Source: UBA12403 sp043808565 (GTDB taxonomy: Bacteria; Patescibacteriota; Patescibacteriia; UBA9934; GWF2-40-263). Taken from it: a DNA stretch of 31,791 nt. The translations under genes and the position numbers were made by a program. How positions within the stretch are numbered: the first letter of the stretch is position 1; each line of letters starts with the position of its first letter. A model generated the notes under the pieces. That model was not told the DNA's origin. It saw only the letters and a list, made by a program, of their open reading frames with translations, and did no database searches. Of this stretch, positions 15,837 through 22,894 are shown in pieces. The stretch is from positions 1 through 31,791 of the forward strand of contig JAZDEQ010000079.1 of the NCBI GenBank assembly GCA_043808565.1, read 5' to 3'.

Positions 15837-15867
15837 TAACTTTGTAATAAATATTATTACAAAGTTA
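15837..15867 (-). promoter_or_regulatory. Palindromic operator of the toxin-antitoxin operon
   Basis: Two perfect 13-nt arms (taactttgtaata and its reverse complement) separated by 5 nt, beginning 5 nt upstream of the antitoxin ATG. On the minus strand the centre contains TAATAT-like words that can serve as a -10 box. Binding by the RHH antitoxin would block the promoter. The distal arm includes the stop codon of the upstream DUF1294 gene. Confidence 0.8.
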
Positions 15868-16282
15868 ATTTACCAAAATTAAAAAAATCCGTCAATCGTT
15901 CTGCCCCAAGAGGCGTTTTTGACCACCAAAAAATCAACCCGCCTAATTGTAGCAAAATTATTAAAGCAATAACAATTTGAAAAGATATTTTTTTGGTTTT
16001 GTGGTGAAAAAGATTCATACCCAACAAAGTGCCAATGCCGCCAGCAAAAAAAGTAGCTAAAAAAAGAATTAACTCGGGCACGCGATCACTTTTTTGGCCA
16101 GCTTGAAATTTATCAAAAGCCAAAAGAAAAAAACTGGCCAGATTGGCCGCAACAAAAATAGCTATCGCGATTTCGCTTTCTTTGTGAAGATCAAAAAAAA
16201 CAATAATCGCCACCAAAGCCGCAGTAATTGAAAATAACCAAGCAATTGACCAGAAAAGGTAAGTTTTAGTTCGACGAGACAT
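15857..16282 (-). CDS. DUF1294-type membrane protein (141 aa)
   Basis: Four hydrophobic segments (about 8-30, 38-57, 68-90, 102-120) make this an integral membrane protein. The conserved stretch LAFDKFQAGQKSDRVPE...GGIGTLLGMNLFHHKTKKISF matches the DUF1294 family (Asp-Lys, Arg-x-Pro-Glu, Gly-Gly-x-x-Gly, His-Lys-Thr-Lys). Function unknown. About 25 extra residues with a Trp-Trp pair follow the last helix. Its final codons run into the operator of the toxin-antitoxin pair. Confidence 0.85.
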   Translation of the reverse strand: MSRRTKTYLFWSIAWLFSITAALVAIIVFFDLHKESEIAIAIFVAANLASFFLLAFDKFQAGQKSDRVPELILFLATFFAGGIGTLLGMNLFHHKTKKISFQIVIALIILLQLGGLIFWWSKTPLGAERLTDFFNFGKLTL

Positions 16283-16313
16283 AAAAAGACAGAGGATAAA
16301 AACAAAGTGCCCC

Positions 16314-16399
16314 GCTGCACAACTAGAGCGATCGCTTCAGTTGTGCGACAAAGATGAAGCGCTGCATAACTAGAGCGATCGCATCGGTTTTGCAGCGCT
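16314..16399. repeat. Two tandem palindromes downstream of the Cas2-like gene
   Basis: Two related hairpins: 16317-16346 (gcacaact ... agttgtgc, with gcgatcgc at the centre) and 16358-16399 (agcgctgca ... tgcagcgct). Both share the core 'aactagagcgatcgc'. A 20-nt piece of the second (16360-16379) is repeated in direct orientation at 16889-16908, so related repeats stand at both ends of the Cas2-like gene. Confidence 0.85.
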
Positions 16400-16407
16400 T
16401 AATCGGT

Positions 16408-16896
16408 TTAATCCTGTTCTTCGGCGATAAAAATCCTAATCCATTCGTCCATTTCTGTTTTATTAAAAAAATCCCGTAAAATTTTAGCCACATCAAATTG
16501 AAAAATCCAGACACTTTTTTGCAATGGTAGAAATCCAATTTTATCTAAAAAAATTCTTAATTTGTTCCTTTTAGATTTAAACTTTTCTGGGATGTCGAAA
16601 ACAACTATACAAATTTTTCCCTCTGGTAATAAATTGGCTTCTTCAATTTTTAAACGCAGATATTCGAACCAGCCGTCTTCGGTAATTTTAACCAACAAAG
16701 AATCACGAGTACTTTTTGTCTCAATCAATCCTTTCTGTTTTAATCTGGATAAATCTCCTCTAAAAGTTGAACTATTTTTTCTAAACTGAAAAATCTCAAC
16801 GAATTCTTTAGGTTTATTTTGATTGCCTATTTCAAGCAAAAGTTTTGATGTTCCGGAAAACCCTCTGGTTTTCCTAGAAAAAGTTGAACGCTGCAT
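16408..16896 (-). CDS. Winged-helix + Cas2-like (PaaX-type) protein (162 aa)
   Basis: N-terminal half: a likely winged helix (about 15-65, FRGDLSRLKQKGLIETK). C-terminal half: the ferredoxin-like fold shared by Cas2 and the PaaX C-terminal domain, with the first strand and conserved Asp in KICIVVFDIPEKFKSKRNKLR and the second in GFLPLQKSVWIFQFDV. Stand-alone members like this are common in CPR, often named Cas2, but no cas1 or CRISPR is present. Function unknown; regulator or nuclease are both open. I use the ATG at 16896; an ATG at 16935 would add 13 residues encoded by repeat DNA. GGAGGT lies 14 nt before the chosen start. Repeats at both ends suggest the gene arrived as a unit. Confidence 0.75.
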   Translation of the reverse strand: MQRSTFSRKTRGFSGTSKLLLEIGNQNKPKEFVEIFQFRKNSSTFRGDLSRLKQKGLIETKSTRDSLLVKITEDGWFEYLRLKIEEANLLPEGKICIVVFDIPEKFKSKRNKLRIFLDKIGFLPLQKSVWIFQFDVAKILRDFFNKTEMDEWIRIFIAEEQD

Positions 16897-16955
16897 AACT
16901 GATGCGATCCACCTCCGCCGAGCTTCGGTGGACACTGTCGCACGGTTTGTGCGAC
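16889..16955. repeat. Palindromic repeat upstream of the Cas2-like gene
   Basis: Begins with a 20-nt sequence (16889-16908) matching 16360-16379 at 17 of 20 positions, then a G+C-rich hairpin (16909-16930, ccacc...ggtgg) and a perfect 7-bp hairpin (16937-16955, gtcgcac / gtgcgac). Read together, it looks like one palindrome of the 16314-16399 type into which another repeat has been inserted. The last hairpin lies just past the rlmI stop and may help terminate that transcript. Confidence 0.75.
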
Positions 16956-16959
16956 GAAA

Positions 16960-18153
16960 TTATTTTCTTTTTACCTCGCAAACAAACGTCTTTAAATATT
17001 CAGCTTCGGGAAAATAAACTGACAATGGATGATCTGGTGCCTGGCGAATTATTTTCAAAATCGAAAGATTAATTTCGTTTTGCACCGAAGTCCGACGTAA
17101 AATAAAAGCCAAATCATCTTCTGATAAAAAGTGCGAGCAACTTGAGCTAATAAAAATTCCGCCATCTTTAACCAAACGCATAGCTGCCCGATTTAAAAAA
17201 TGATAAGCCTTTTTCCCTTCCTCGATATCGTGACGAGACTTTATAAGCGCCGGCGGATCAATAATAACCAGGTCGTATTCTGGTTCGCGATGAGCACCAA
17301 GCCAAGCAAAAGCATCGGCTTCTTCAGTGGAAAATTTTTTCTTGGGGATTTTATTTAACTTCATGTTTTCTTCAATCCCGGTCAAAGCCACGGCCGAAGA
17401 ATCAACATTATGAACGCTTTCAGCTCCGCCCAGTAAAGCGGCCACTGAAGCCGCGCCGGTATAAGAAAAAATATTTAAAACTTTTCGACCAGCCGCCAAC
17501 TCACGAATTGTCCCCCTGGTATCTCGCTGATCCAAAAAGAAACCAGTTTTTTGTCCACCAACTACATTGGCAAAAAACTTTATTCCGTTTTCTTTAAATT
17601 CGATTTTTTCCCGTTCTTCACCAAAACGCCAACCAATTTCATCAACCAAATTTTCTTCACGACGGGTTGCTATATCACTCCGCTCAAAAATCGCTGACGG
17701 TGAAAAAGTTTTCTTTAAGGCTTCAATAATTATTATTGGGCGTAAATTATCAAGTCCGGCAGTGGCGATTTGAAATACCAAAACATCAGAAAAACGATCG
17801 ACAACCAAGCCCGGCACACCATCAGACTCACCAAAAACTACACGATAACCCGTAGTCTCGGCGTCCGGACCAAAACCCAAAAGCCGACGTCTTTCGTCGA
17901 CGGCTTTAAAACGTTCGATAAACCAATTTTTATCAATCGCCTGGCCGGCAAAATCAAAAACCCGCACAGCAATCGACGAGCTGGCCGAAAAAGTCCCAGT
18001 CCCCAAAACTCGTCCGGTCGGATCTTCGACTTGAACCAATGAACCGTGTTGCACAGTGGCATCTTTTCCCACAATCGCGCCAGAAAAAATCCACGGATGA
18101 CGAAAAACCGCATTAGCGGCTTTTCGGGAATCGATTATTACTTTGGGGTACAT
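16960..18153 (-). CDS. rlmI: 23S rRNA (cytosine-C5)-methyltransferase, RlmI family
   Basis: 397 residues, normal length for RlmI, which methylates C1962 of 23S rRNA using S-adenosylmethionine. N-terminal PUA-like RNA-binding domain (about 1-75, with FRHPWIFSGAI), a middle domain, and a Rossmann methyltransferase with KTGFFLDQRDTRG (about 200), motif I VLNIFSYTGAASVAALLGGAE, motif IV DLVIIDPPALI and SSSCSHFL with the Cys used in catalysis. It is followed by hpf across a repeat hairpin. Confidence 0.92.
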   Translation of the reverse strand: MYPKVIIDSRKAANAVFRHPWIFSGAIVGKDATVQHGSLVQVEDPTGRVLGTGTFSASSSIAVRVFDFAGQAIDKNWFIERFKAVDERRRLLGFGPDAETTGYRVVFGESDGVPGLVVDRFSDVLVFQIATAGLDNLRPIIIIEALKKTFSPSAIFERSDIATRREENLVDEIGWRFGEEREKIEFKENGIKFFANVVGGQKTGFFLDQRDTRGTIRELAAGRKVLNIFSYTGAASVAALLGGAESVHNVDSSAVALTGIEENMKLNKIPKKKFSTEEADAFAWLGAHREPEYDLVIIDPPALIKSRHDIEEGKKAYHFLNRAAMRLVKDGGIFISSSCSHFLSEDDLAFILRRTSVQNEINLSILKIIRQAPDHPLSVYFPEAEYLKTFVCEVKRK

Positions 18154-18159
18154 ATTTTA

Positions 18160-18275
18160 AAAGGGGTTGAAGGGGAATAAGGGGACAAAGGGGTTGAAGG
18201 GTTTTTATCAGATTGAACCAAAATAAAAATTCTCTTCATCCCCTTCCGCCCCCTTAAACCCCTTGTGCCCCTTTA
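18160..18275. repeat. Inverted G-rich degenerate repeat between hpf and rlmI
   Basis: The left arm (18160-18202) is a chain of 'aaggggttga'-like words about every 9-10 nt; the right arm (18237-18275) carries the complement ('ccccttnnncccc'). Between them is a 34-nt AT-rich loop with no gene. Folded, it would form a long imperfect stem and could end the hpf transcript or separate it from rlmI. Confidence 0.8.
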
Positions 18276-18276
18276 A

Positions 18277-18624
18277 TTAAACCTTATCCGGTCGTGGCTC
18301 GCGATGTGATTCAACCAACTTATCTTTAAAATCAACCACCTGACGACGCAAATCGTCTTTCATCAAATCAATAGCTTCGTAAAGATCTTCAACCTCCACT
18401 CGAGCTCGCAAAAGATTATTACCGGGCACACTTAAATTAGCTTCGGCAAAAAAGAACGGGCCTTTGGCATGATGATCGGAAGTTTTACCAACCTCAACAC
18501 CGGCCTCTGGCTCGGGTTGAAAATCAACCATTAATTTATCAAGACTCTCCAACTTTTCTCGCACATAATTCTCAATCGCTTCGGTCATTTCCATATTGGT
18601 CGCTTTGATGGCAGTAATTATCAT
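18277..18624 (-). CDS. hpf: Ribosome hibernation promoting factor / RaiA
   Basis: 115 residues, the short form of the family, which binds the 30S decoding centre and holds ribosomes inactive in stationary phase. The sequence starts with the beta strand MIITAIKATNMEMTEAIENYVREKLESLDKL and ends with the helix LYEAIDLMKDDLRRQVVDFKDKL. The open frame runs 40 codons further upstream, but that part overlaps murB, has no family similarity and lies upstream of a good promoter, so I start at 18624. No C-terminal dimerisation domain is present, unlike long HPF. Confidence 0.92.
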   Translation of the reverse strand: MIITAIKATNMEMTEAIENYVREKLESLDKLMVDFQPEPEAGVEVGKTSDHHAKGPFFFAEANLSVPGNNLLRARVEVEDLYEAIDLMKDDLRRQVVDFKDKLVESHREPRPDKV

Positions 18625-18652
18625 AAGAATAAAAATTAATGATGATGGTTTA

Positions 18653-18681
18653 ATTTTAGTCGGAAATTGGAAGATTGACAA
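18653..18681 (-). promoter_or_regulatory. Sigma-70-type promoter of hpf
   Basis: Minus strand: -35 TTGTCA (18676-18681), 17-nt spacer, -10 TAAAAT (18653-18658). It lies just past the murB stop and 28 nt before the hpf start, so hpf can be expressed separately from murCB. It also supports the start at 18624. Confidence 0.7.
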
Positions 18682-18691
18682 ACTGGCTATT

Positions 18692-19657
18692 TTAAAAACC
18701 CAAATACTCCACCTCTTCTTCCAGTTGAATTCCAAAGCGATCACGAGCGTTCATTTTTATCAGAGCGATCAATTGGACGACATCGCTGGCTGTTGCCCCG
18801 TCGACGTTCTCGATAAAATTAGCATGCTTTTCACTAACTTTGGCACCGCCGATTTTTTTGCCCTTTAAATCCATTTGTTCAATTAACCAACCGGCGGGAA
18901 TAATCCCGTTGTTAATGGGCGAACAGCCGTTCGCCCCTACGATGTCGATTTCTTGTTTCAAACGATCTAATTCGTTGTCTTTAATTTTGTAATTTTTGAA
19001 AACACAACCAGTCGTACCACCAGCTGGCGGCTGAGTGGCTAAACGCTTGGCTAAAAATTCTGCCATTTTTGATTTTATTATTTCAGGATCACCTGGCAGA
19101 AGTTCAAAAACCGCGGCCAGAATAATTTCTTTATTTTTTTTAAAAATCGAATGACGATAATCAAAAGATAAATCGTTTTTTAATACTTCAACAATCGCCC
19201 CATCACGTAAAATTGTAGCTGAAACAAGACGATCCTTGGTTTCGCTCCCGAAACACCCGGCATTGCCACGCACGGCCCCGCCGACAGTTCCCGGCAGTGT
19301 AGCCATCCATTCTAGACCAGAAAGACCAGCCTCGGCCGCTGTCCGGGCTAAAAGAACTGCCGGAACGCCGACACTGACAGTTATTTTGTTTCCTTCAACT
19401 CGAATATCTCGCAAAGCTAATTGAATAACCAAACCAGCGAAACCGTCGTCATTTACTAAAACGTTGGAACCGCCACCTAAAACAAACCAATTGATTCCCG
19501 CTTCCGTGGCCAACGAAACCGCGGTTTTAACTTCATCAGAATTTCTAGCTTCAACAAACCATTTAGCCGGCCCGCCAATGCGCCAGGTGGTGTGCTTGGC
19601 CAAGGGTTCGTTTTCTTTAAAACGATCTTGGAAAATAGTTTTTAATTTTTCATTCAT
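18692..19657 (-). CDS. murB: UDP-N-acetylenolpyruvoylglucosamine reductase
   Basis: FAD-dependent MurB, 321 residues, which reduces enolpyruvyl-UDP-GlcNAc to UDP-MurNAc for peptidoglycan. FAD-domain motifs are NTTWRIGGPA-like HTTWRIGGPAKW, FVLGGGSNVLVND, LPGTVGGAVRGNAGCFG and YRHSIF; the substrate domain has GGTTGCVFKN and SEKHANFIEN. In the third of these motifs many MurB have Ser as general acid; here Cys occupies that place, as in some other members. Its ATG overlaps the murC TGA (ATGA), so translation is coupled. Confidence 0.96.
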   Translation of the reverse strand: MNEKLKTIFQDRFKENEPLAKHTTWRIGGPAKWFVEARNSDEVKTAVSLATEAGINWFVLGGGSNVLVNDDGFAGLVIQLALRDIRVEGNKITVSVGVPAVLLARTAAEAGLSGLEWMATLPGTVGGAVRGNAGCFGSETKDRLVSATILRDGAIVEVLKNDLSFDYRHSIFKKNKEIILAAVFELLPGDPEIIKSKMAEFLAKRLATQPPAGGTTGCVFKNYKIKDNELDRLKQEIDIVGANGCSPINNGIIPAGWLIEQMDLKGKKIGGAKVSEKHANFIENVDGATASDVVQLIALIKMNARDRFGIQLEEEVEYLGF

Positions 19658-21018
19658 AAAACAATTTTCCGAGCTAAATTATCCACATCGCCGGCACCTT
19701 GAATAATCAGAGCATCGCCATCTTGAATAAGGTCGCTCAAAATTTTTTCGGTTTCTTTAAGATCAGAAGCATAAATTACTTCTTTGTCAGGATATTTATT
19801 TTTAATGGCTTCAACCAAATCACGCGAAGAAATATCGAAATTTTCCGTGCGACCAGCCACGGCAAAAATTTCTGGAATAATTAAAATATCCGCGCCGGCC
19901 AGAGCCTCAACAAAATCATTAAATAAAGTTTTGGTCCGTTCGTGTTGATGCGGTTGAAAACACAAAACAATTCTTTGACCAGGAAAAAATTCTCGAGCGG
20001 CTTCGAGCGTGCCACGAATCGCTGTGGGATGGTGACCGTAGTCAGAAAAAACATCAGCCCCCTTAAATTTCCCCACTCGTTCAAAGCGTCGCCAAACGCC
20101 AAAGAATTTTTCCAAAGCCGCTTGAATAGCCCCAAAGGGCACACCAATCGACAAAGCTAAAGCTGTGGCGGCCAAAGCATTCATAGCATTAAAACTGGCC
20201 GGAACTTGTAAGACCAAATCACCAAAATGACTATTATCGAGCCAAACTTCAAAAGTTTGCTGACCTAAACCAACAATGCGATTAGTAATTCGATAATCAC
20301 CATTCTCGGTACCAAAAGACACACCGTTTTTATAATTCAATTCACGACAAGTTTCATCGTCAGCATTAAAAATCACTCGACCGATTTCTGGTACTCGATC
20401 AACAAATTTTTGAAAGGCTTCACGGATGTGATTAAGGTCGCGAAAATAATCCAAATGGTCTTCTTCAATATTGGTCACAATGGCAAACTCTGGAAAAAGA
20501 TTTAAAAAATGTTCGCGATACTCGCAAGCTTCAACCACTAACCAAGAACCGGTTTTACCGATCCGCATATTGCCATGCTTAAACGACGGCACTTTTGTGC
20601 CGACAATTACGGTTGGATCAAAACCAGCTTCTTCTAAAATTAAACCCAACATGGCTGTGGTAGTACTTTTACCATTAGTTCCGGCCACGGCAATTGTTCG
20701 AAATTCTTTTGAAAGTTCGCCCAAAGCTTCGGGATAAGACATTTCAGCCACGCCTCGCTCACGAACCACAACTCTTTCAGGATTTTCCACTGGCACAGCC
20801 GGCGAATAGATAATCAGATCACAATCATCTGGCACATTGCCTGCGTCGTGACCAATAAAAATTCTTTTACCTTCAAGCTCTAATTCTTCGGTCGTCTCAG
20901 AAGCAGTTAAATCAGAACCGGTTATTTCCACGCCACGTCGAGATAAAAATTTAGCCAGAGCCGAAACCCCAATGCCACCAATGCCAATAATATGAATTTT
21001 TTTTGCTGTCTGTAACAT
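19654..21018 (-). CDS. murC: UDP-N-acetylmuramate--L-alanine ligase
   Basis: MurC, 454 residues, normal length. It adds the first amino acid, L-Ala, to UDP-MurNAc at the cost of ATP. Visible: N-terminal Rossmann HIIGIGGIGVSALAKFL, ATP loop AGTNGKSTTTAML (about 115-127), NIEEDHLDYF, FSDYGHHPTAIRGTL and CFQPHQHERTK. First gene of the murC-murB pair, with its own promoter only 8 nt before the ATG. Confidence 0.97.
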   Translation of the reverse strand: MLQTAKKIHIIGIGGIGVSALAKFLSRRGVEITGSDLTASETTEELELEGKRIFIGHDAGNVPDDCDLIIYSPAVPVENPERVVVRERGVAEMSYPEALGELSKEFRTIAVAGTNGKSTTTAMLGLILEEAGFDPTVIVGTKVPSFKHGNMRIGKTGSWLVVEACEYREHFLNLFPEFAIVTNIEEDHLDYFRDLNHIREAFQKFVDRVPEIGRVIFNADDETCRELNYKNGVSFGTENGDYRITNRIVGLGQQTFEVWLDNSHFGDLVLQVPASFNAMNALAATALALSIGVPFGAIQAALEKFFGVWRRFERVGKFKGADVFSDYGHHPTAIRGTLEAAREFFPGQRIVLCFQPHQHERTKTLFNDFVEALAGADILIIPEIFAVAGRTENFDISSRDLVEAIKNKYPDKEVIYASDLKETEKILSDLIQDGDALIIQGAGDVDNLARKIVL

Positions 21019-21026
21019 ATATTTTG

Positions 21027-21054
21027 ATTATACAAGGAATTGATTAAAATTCAA
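21027..21054 (-). promoter_or_regulatory. Leaderless-type promoter of murC
   Basis: Minus strand: -35 TTGAAT (21049-21054), 16-nt spacer, consensus -10 TATAAT (21027-21032). The ATG at 21018 is 8 nt after the -10 box, so the transcript starts at or within a few bases of the start codon. It is back to back with the glyA promoter. Confidence 0.7.
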
Positions 21055-21065
21055 AAGAATATTGT

Positions 21066-21094
21066 TTGCCGACAAAAGCAAAAAAGTTTATTAT
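21066..21094 (+). promoter_or_regulatory. Leaderless-type promoter of glyA
   Basis: -35 TTGCCG (21066-21071), 17-nt spacer, -10 TATTAT (21089-21094). The ATG at 21104 follows the -10 box by 9 nt. This rules out the longer open frame starting at 21062, which would begin upstream of the promoter. Confidence 0.65.
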
Positions 21095-21103
21095 GTAACC
21101 ACT

Positions 21104-22378
21104 ATGACAAACTTAAAAACCTTTGACCCGGCCATTGCCGAGGCCTTAGAAAAAGAAATTAAACGCCAAAGCGAGGGCTTGGAAATGATTCCCAGTGAAA
21201 ATCATACTTCGCCAGCGGTTTTAGAAGCCTTAGGTTCACGCTTCACTGACAAATATTCCGAAGGTTATCCGGGTATGCGTTATTATGGCGGTTGTGAAAA
21301 TGTTGACTTGGTGGAAAACTTGGCTCGAGAAAGAGCCAAAACTTTGTTTGGTGTAACTCACGCCAATGTTCAACCATATTCTGGCTCGCCGGCTAATCAT
21401 GCGGTTTATTTTGCCTTGGTTGATCCGGGCGATAAAGTTATGGGCATGCACTTGTATTACGGCGGTCACATGACCCATGGTTTAAAAGTAAATTTTTCTG
21501 GCACTTACTACAACTCGGTTCAATATCAAACTGGTAAAGATGGTTATCTTAATTATGACGAAATGGCCGAGCTAGTTAAACAAGAACAACCAAAATTAAT
21601 TTTTACCGGGGCCACGGCTTATCCACGAATTTTTGATTGGGCTCGTCTTCGTGAAATTGCTGATTCTTGCGGGGCCTGGCTCGTCGCTGATATTTCCCAC
21701 ATTGCTGGCTTAGTAGTTTCTGGTGATCATCCTTCGCCAGTCGGTTTTGCTGATGTTATTACTACCACCACTCATAAAACCCTCCGCGGTCCTCGCGGGG
21801 CGATTATTCTTTGTAATGGCAACACGTCCAATCCTCTTAAAAAAGCCGAACGTATCAAGGAAAATCTCCCGACTCTAATCGACCGCGCGATTATTCCTGG
21901 CCTTCAAGGCGGACCACACAATCACCAAACCGCCGCTATTGCTGTGGCTTTAAAAGAAGCGGCCACACCAGAATTTAAGGAATATGGTCATCAGATTGTC
22001 AGAAACGCCAAAACTTTAGCCGCTGAACTTTTAAATAAAGATTTTAATCTGGTAACCGGCGGCACAGATAATCATTTGCTTTTAATTGATTTGAACAATA
22101 AAAATCTTTCGGGCAAAGAAGCGGAAAAAGCCTTGAGCTTGGCGGGAATTACTGTGAACAAAAACACTGTACCCTATGATCCGCGCTCACCGTTTGATCC
22201 ATCTGGTATTCGAATGGGTACCCCAGCGCTTACAACTCGCGGCATGAAGGAAAATGAAATGAAAATCATCGCCAATTGGATCGATCAAGCAATTCAAGCT
22301 AAAGACGACTTGGAAAAATTAGAAAAAATTCGTCAAGAAGTTAAAGAAATGGCCGATAAATTTCCGCTTTGTTCATAA
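21104..22378 (+). CDS. glyA: Serine hydroxymethyltransferase
   Basis: PLP enzyme of 424 residues that interconverts serine and glycine and charges tetrahydrofolate with a one-carbon unit. Typical segments: EMIPSENHTSPAVLEALGS, YPGMRYYGGCENVD, VQPYSGSPANHAVYFAL, the cofactor-lysine motif TTTTHKTLRGPRG (about 222-234), NPLKKAERIKENLP and PFDPSGIRMGTPALTTRG. The start is placed at MTNLKTFDP because of the promoter position and family length. It is transcribed alone, opposite to murC, and ends at a strong hairpin terminator. Confidence 0.97.
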   Translation: MTNLKTFDPAIAEALEKEIKRQSEGLEMIPSENHTSPAVLEALGSRFTDKYSEGYPGMRYYGGCENVDLVENLARERAKTLFGVTHANVQPYSGSPANHAVYFALVDPGDKVMGMHLYYGGHMTHGLKVNFSGTYYNSVQYQTGKDGYLNYDEMAELVKQEQPKLIFTGATAYPRIFDWARLREIADSCGAWLVADISHIAGLVVSGDHPSPVGFADVITTTTHKTLRGPRGAIILCNGNTSNPLKKAERIKENLPTLIDRAIIPGLQGGPHNHQTAAIAVALKEAATPEFKEYGHQIVRNAKTLAAELLNKDFNLVTGGTDNHLLLIDLNNKNLSGKEAEKALSLAGITVNKNTVPYDPRSPFDPSGIRMGTPALTTRGMKENEMKIIANWIDQAIQAKDDLEKLEKIRQEVKEMADKFPLCS

Positions 22379-22400
22379 GCTCATTTAAAAAACCGGCAAC

Positions 22401-22432
22401 AAAAAACCGCAGATTTTTTTCTGCGGTTTTTT
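22401..22432 (+). terminator. Rho-independent terminator of glyA
   Basis: A 13-bp perfect stem (aaaaaaccgcaga / tctgcggtttttt) with a T-only loop and T-rich 3' side. It lies 22 nt after the glyA stop and works in both directions by sequence. Confidence 0.9.
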
Positions 22433-22435
22433 GTA

Positions 22436-22464
22436 TTGACAAATTTTTGTAAATTGGGTAAAAA
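22436..22464 (+). promoter_or_regulatory. Sigma-70-type promoter of the small G+C-rich gene
   Basis: Consensus -35 TTGACA (22436-22441), 17-nt spacer, -10 TAAAAA (22459-22464). It starts 4 nt after the glyA terminator. The predicted transcript has a leader of about 40 nt and a proper Shine-Dalgarno, AAGGA at 22501-22505, 7 nt before the ATG. Confidence 0.7.
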
Positions 22465-22512
22465 CATTGTGCCCCTGTTCGAGTTGAGATAACCCCAACA
22501 AAGGATCGTGGT

Positions 22513-22827
22513 ATGAACATCCTGGTCGTCGGAAGCCCCAGCAAGAATTCCCCACTCATTATTGCCCTTGAGGCTGCTCTCGTCGGAAGCGGCTCGACCG
22601 TCAACCTCACAAACACGGAAAGTTTCAGACCCGATCGGCCGATCAAAGCCGACACGGTGGTCTTCGACTGCACTGCGGCACACCGTGATCTCTTCAACAA
22701 GGCAGCAAGGACGCCGGTTTATCTCCGTATGATCTTGGCTCCAAGCCGGGATCAAGTACCGAACGGTTTCCGCCCCGATGCCGGCTTCTTCTTCATCAAC
22801 GAAAATGGCGTCGCCGCCCTCGCCTGA
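22513..22827 (+). CDS. Small G+C-rich orphan protein (104 aa)
   Basis: I do not recognise the family. The start MNILVVGSPSKNSPLIIALEAALVGSG has the strand-loop-helix pattern of a Rossmann or receiver-like fold, with a later strand in ADTVVFDCTA and another in GFFFINENG. There is no P-loop and no clear phospho-acceptor set. Codon choice is strikingly different from every neighbour (ATC, CTC, GTC, GCC preferred; more than half G+C by eye). It has its own consensus promoter, a good Shine-Dalgarno and a hairpin overlapping its stop codon, a self-contained cassette. This suggests transfer or selection for high expression. The opposite strand is also open, but that product looks like a shadow. Confidence 0.7.
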   Translation: MNILVVGSPSKNSPLIIALEAALVGSGSTVNLTNTESFRPDRPIKADTVVFDCTAAHRDLFNKAARTPVYLRMILAPSRDQVPNGFRPDAGFFFINENGVAALA

Positions 22828-22841
22828 AGCCCTCGCTTCAG
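22824..22841 (+). terminator. Hairpin overlapping the stop of the small G+C-rich gene
   Basis: A 7-bp stem (ctgaagc / gcttcag) with loop cctc, followed by a pyrimidine-rich stretch (cctcttcctttccc). The TGA stop codon is inside the left arm. Plausible terminator, though the tail is not a pure T-run. Confidence 0.5.
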
Positions 22842-22894
22842 CCTCTTCCTTTCCCACCGCGCAGCTGGCCACGACCCGGCTGCGTCTTCGTATC

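Noticed and set aside
16408..16955. CRISPR-Cas locus, because of the Cas2-like protein and nearby repeats
   Set aside because: Only three palindromic repeats of unequal length exist, without regular spacers, and no cas1 or effector gene is present. The Cas2-like fold with a winged helix also occurs in PaaX-type proteins.
18625..18744. Longer hpf with 40 extra N-terminal residues
   Set aside because: The extension overlaps the murB end, lies partly upstream of the hpf promoter, and has no similarity to the family.
22381..22872. Open frame of 163 codons on the minus strand opposite the small G+C-rich gene
   Set aside because: The plus-strand frame has a promoter, a Shine-Dalgarno and a protein-like hydrophobic pattern; the minus-strand frame has none of these and runs into the glyA terminator. 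It is most likely an artefact of high G+C.
22859..22884. Hairpin cgcagc...gctgcg as a second terminator after the small G+C-rich gene
   Set aside because: The stem is only 6 bp with a 14-nt loop and no T-run follows directly on either strand.
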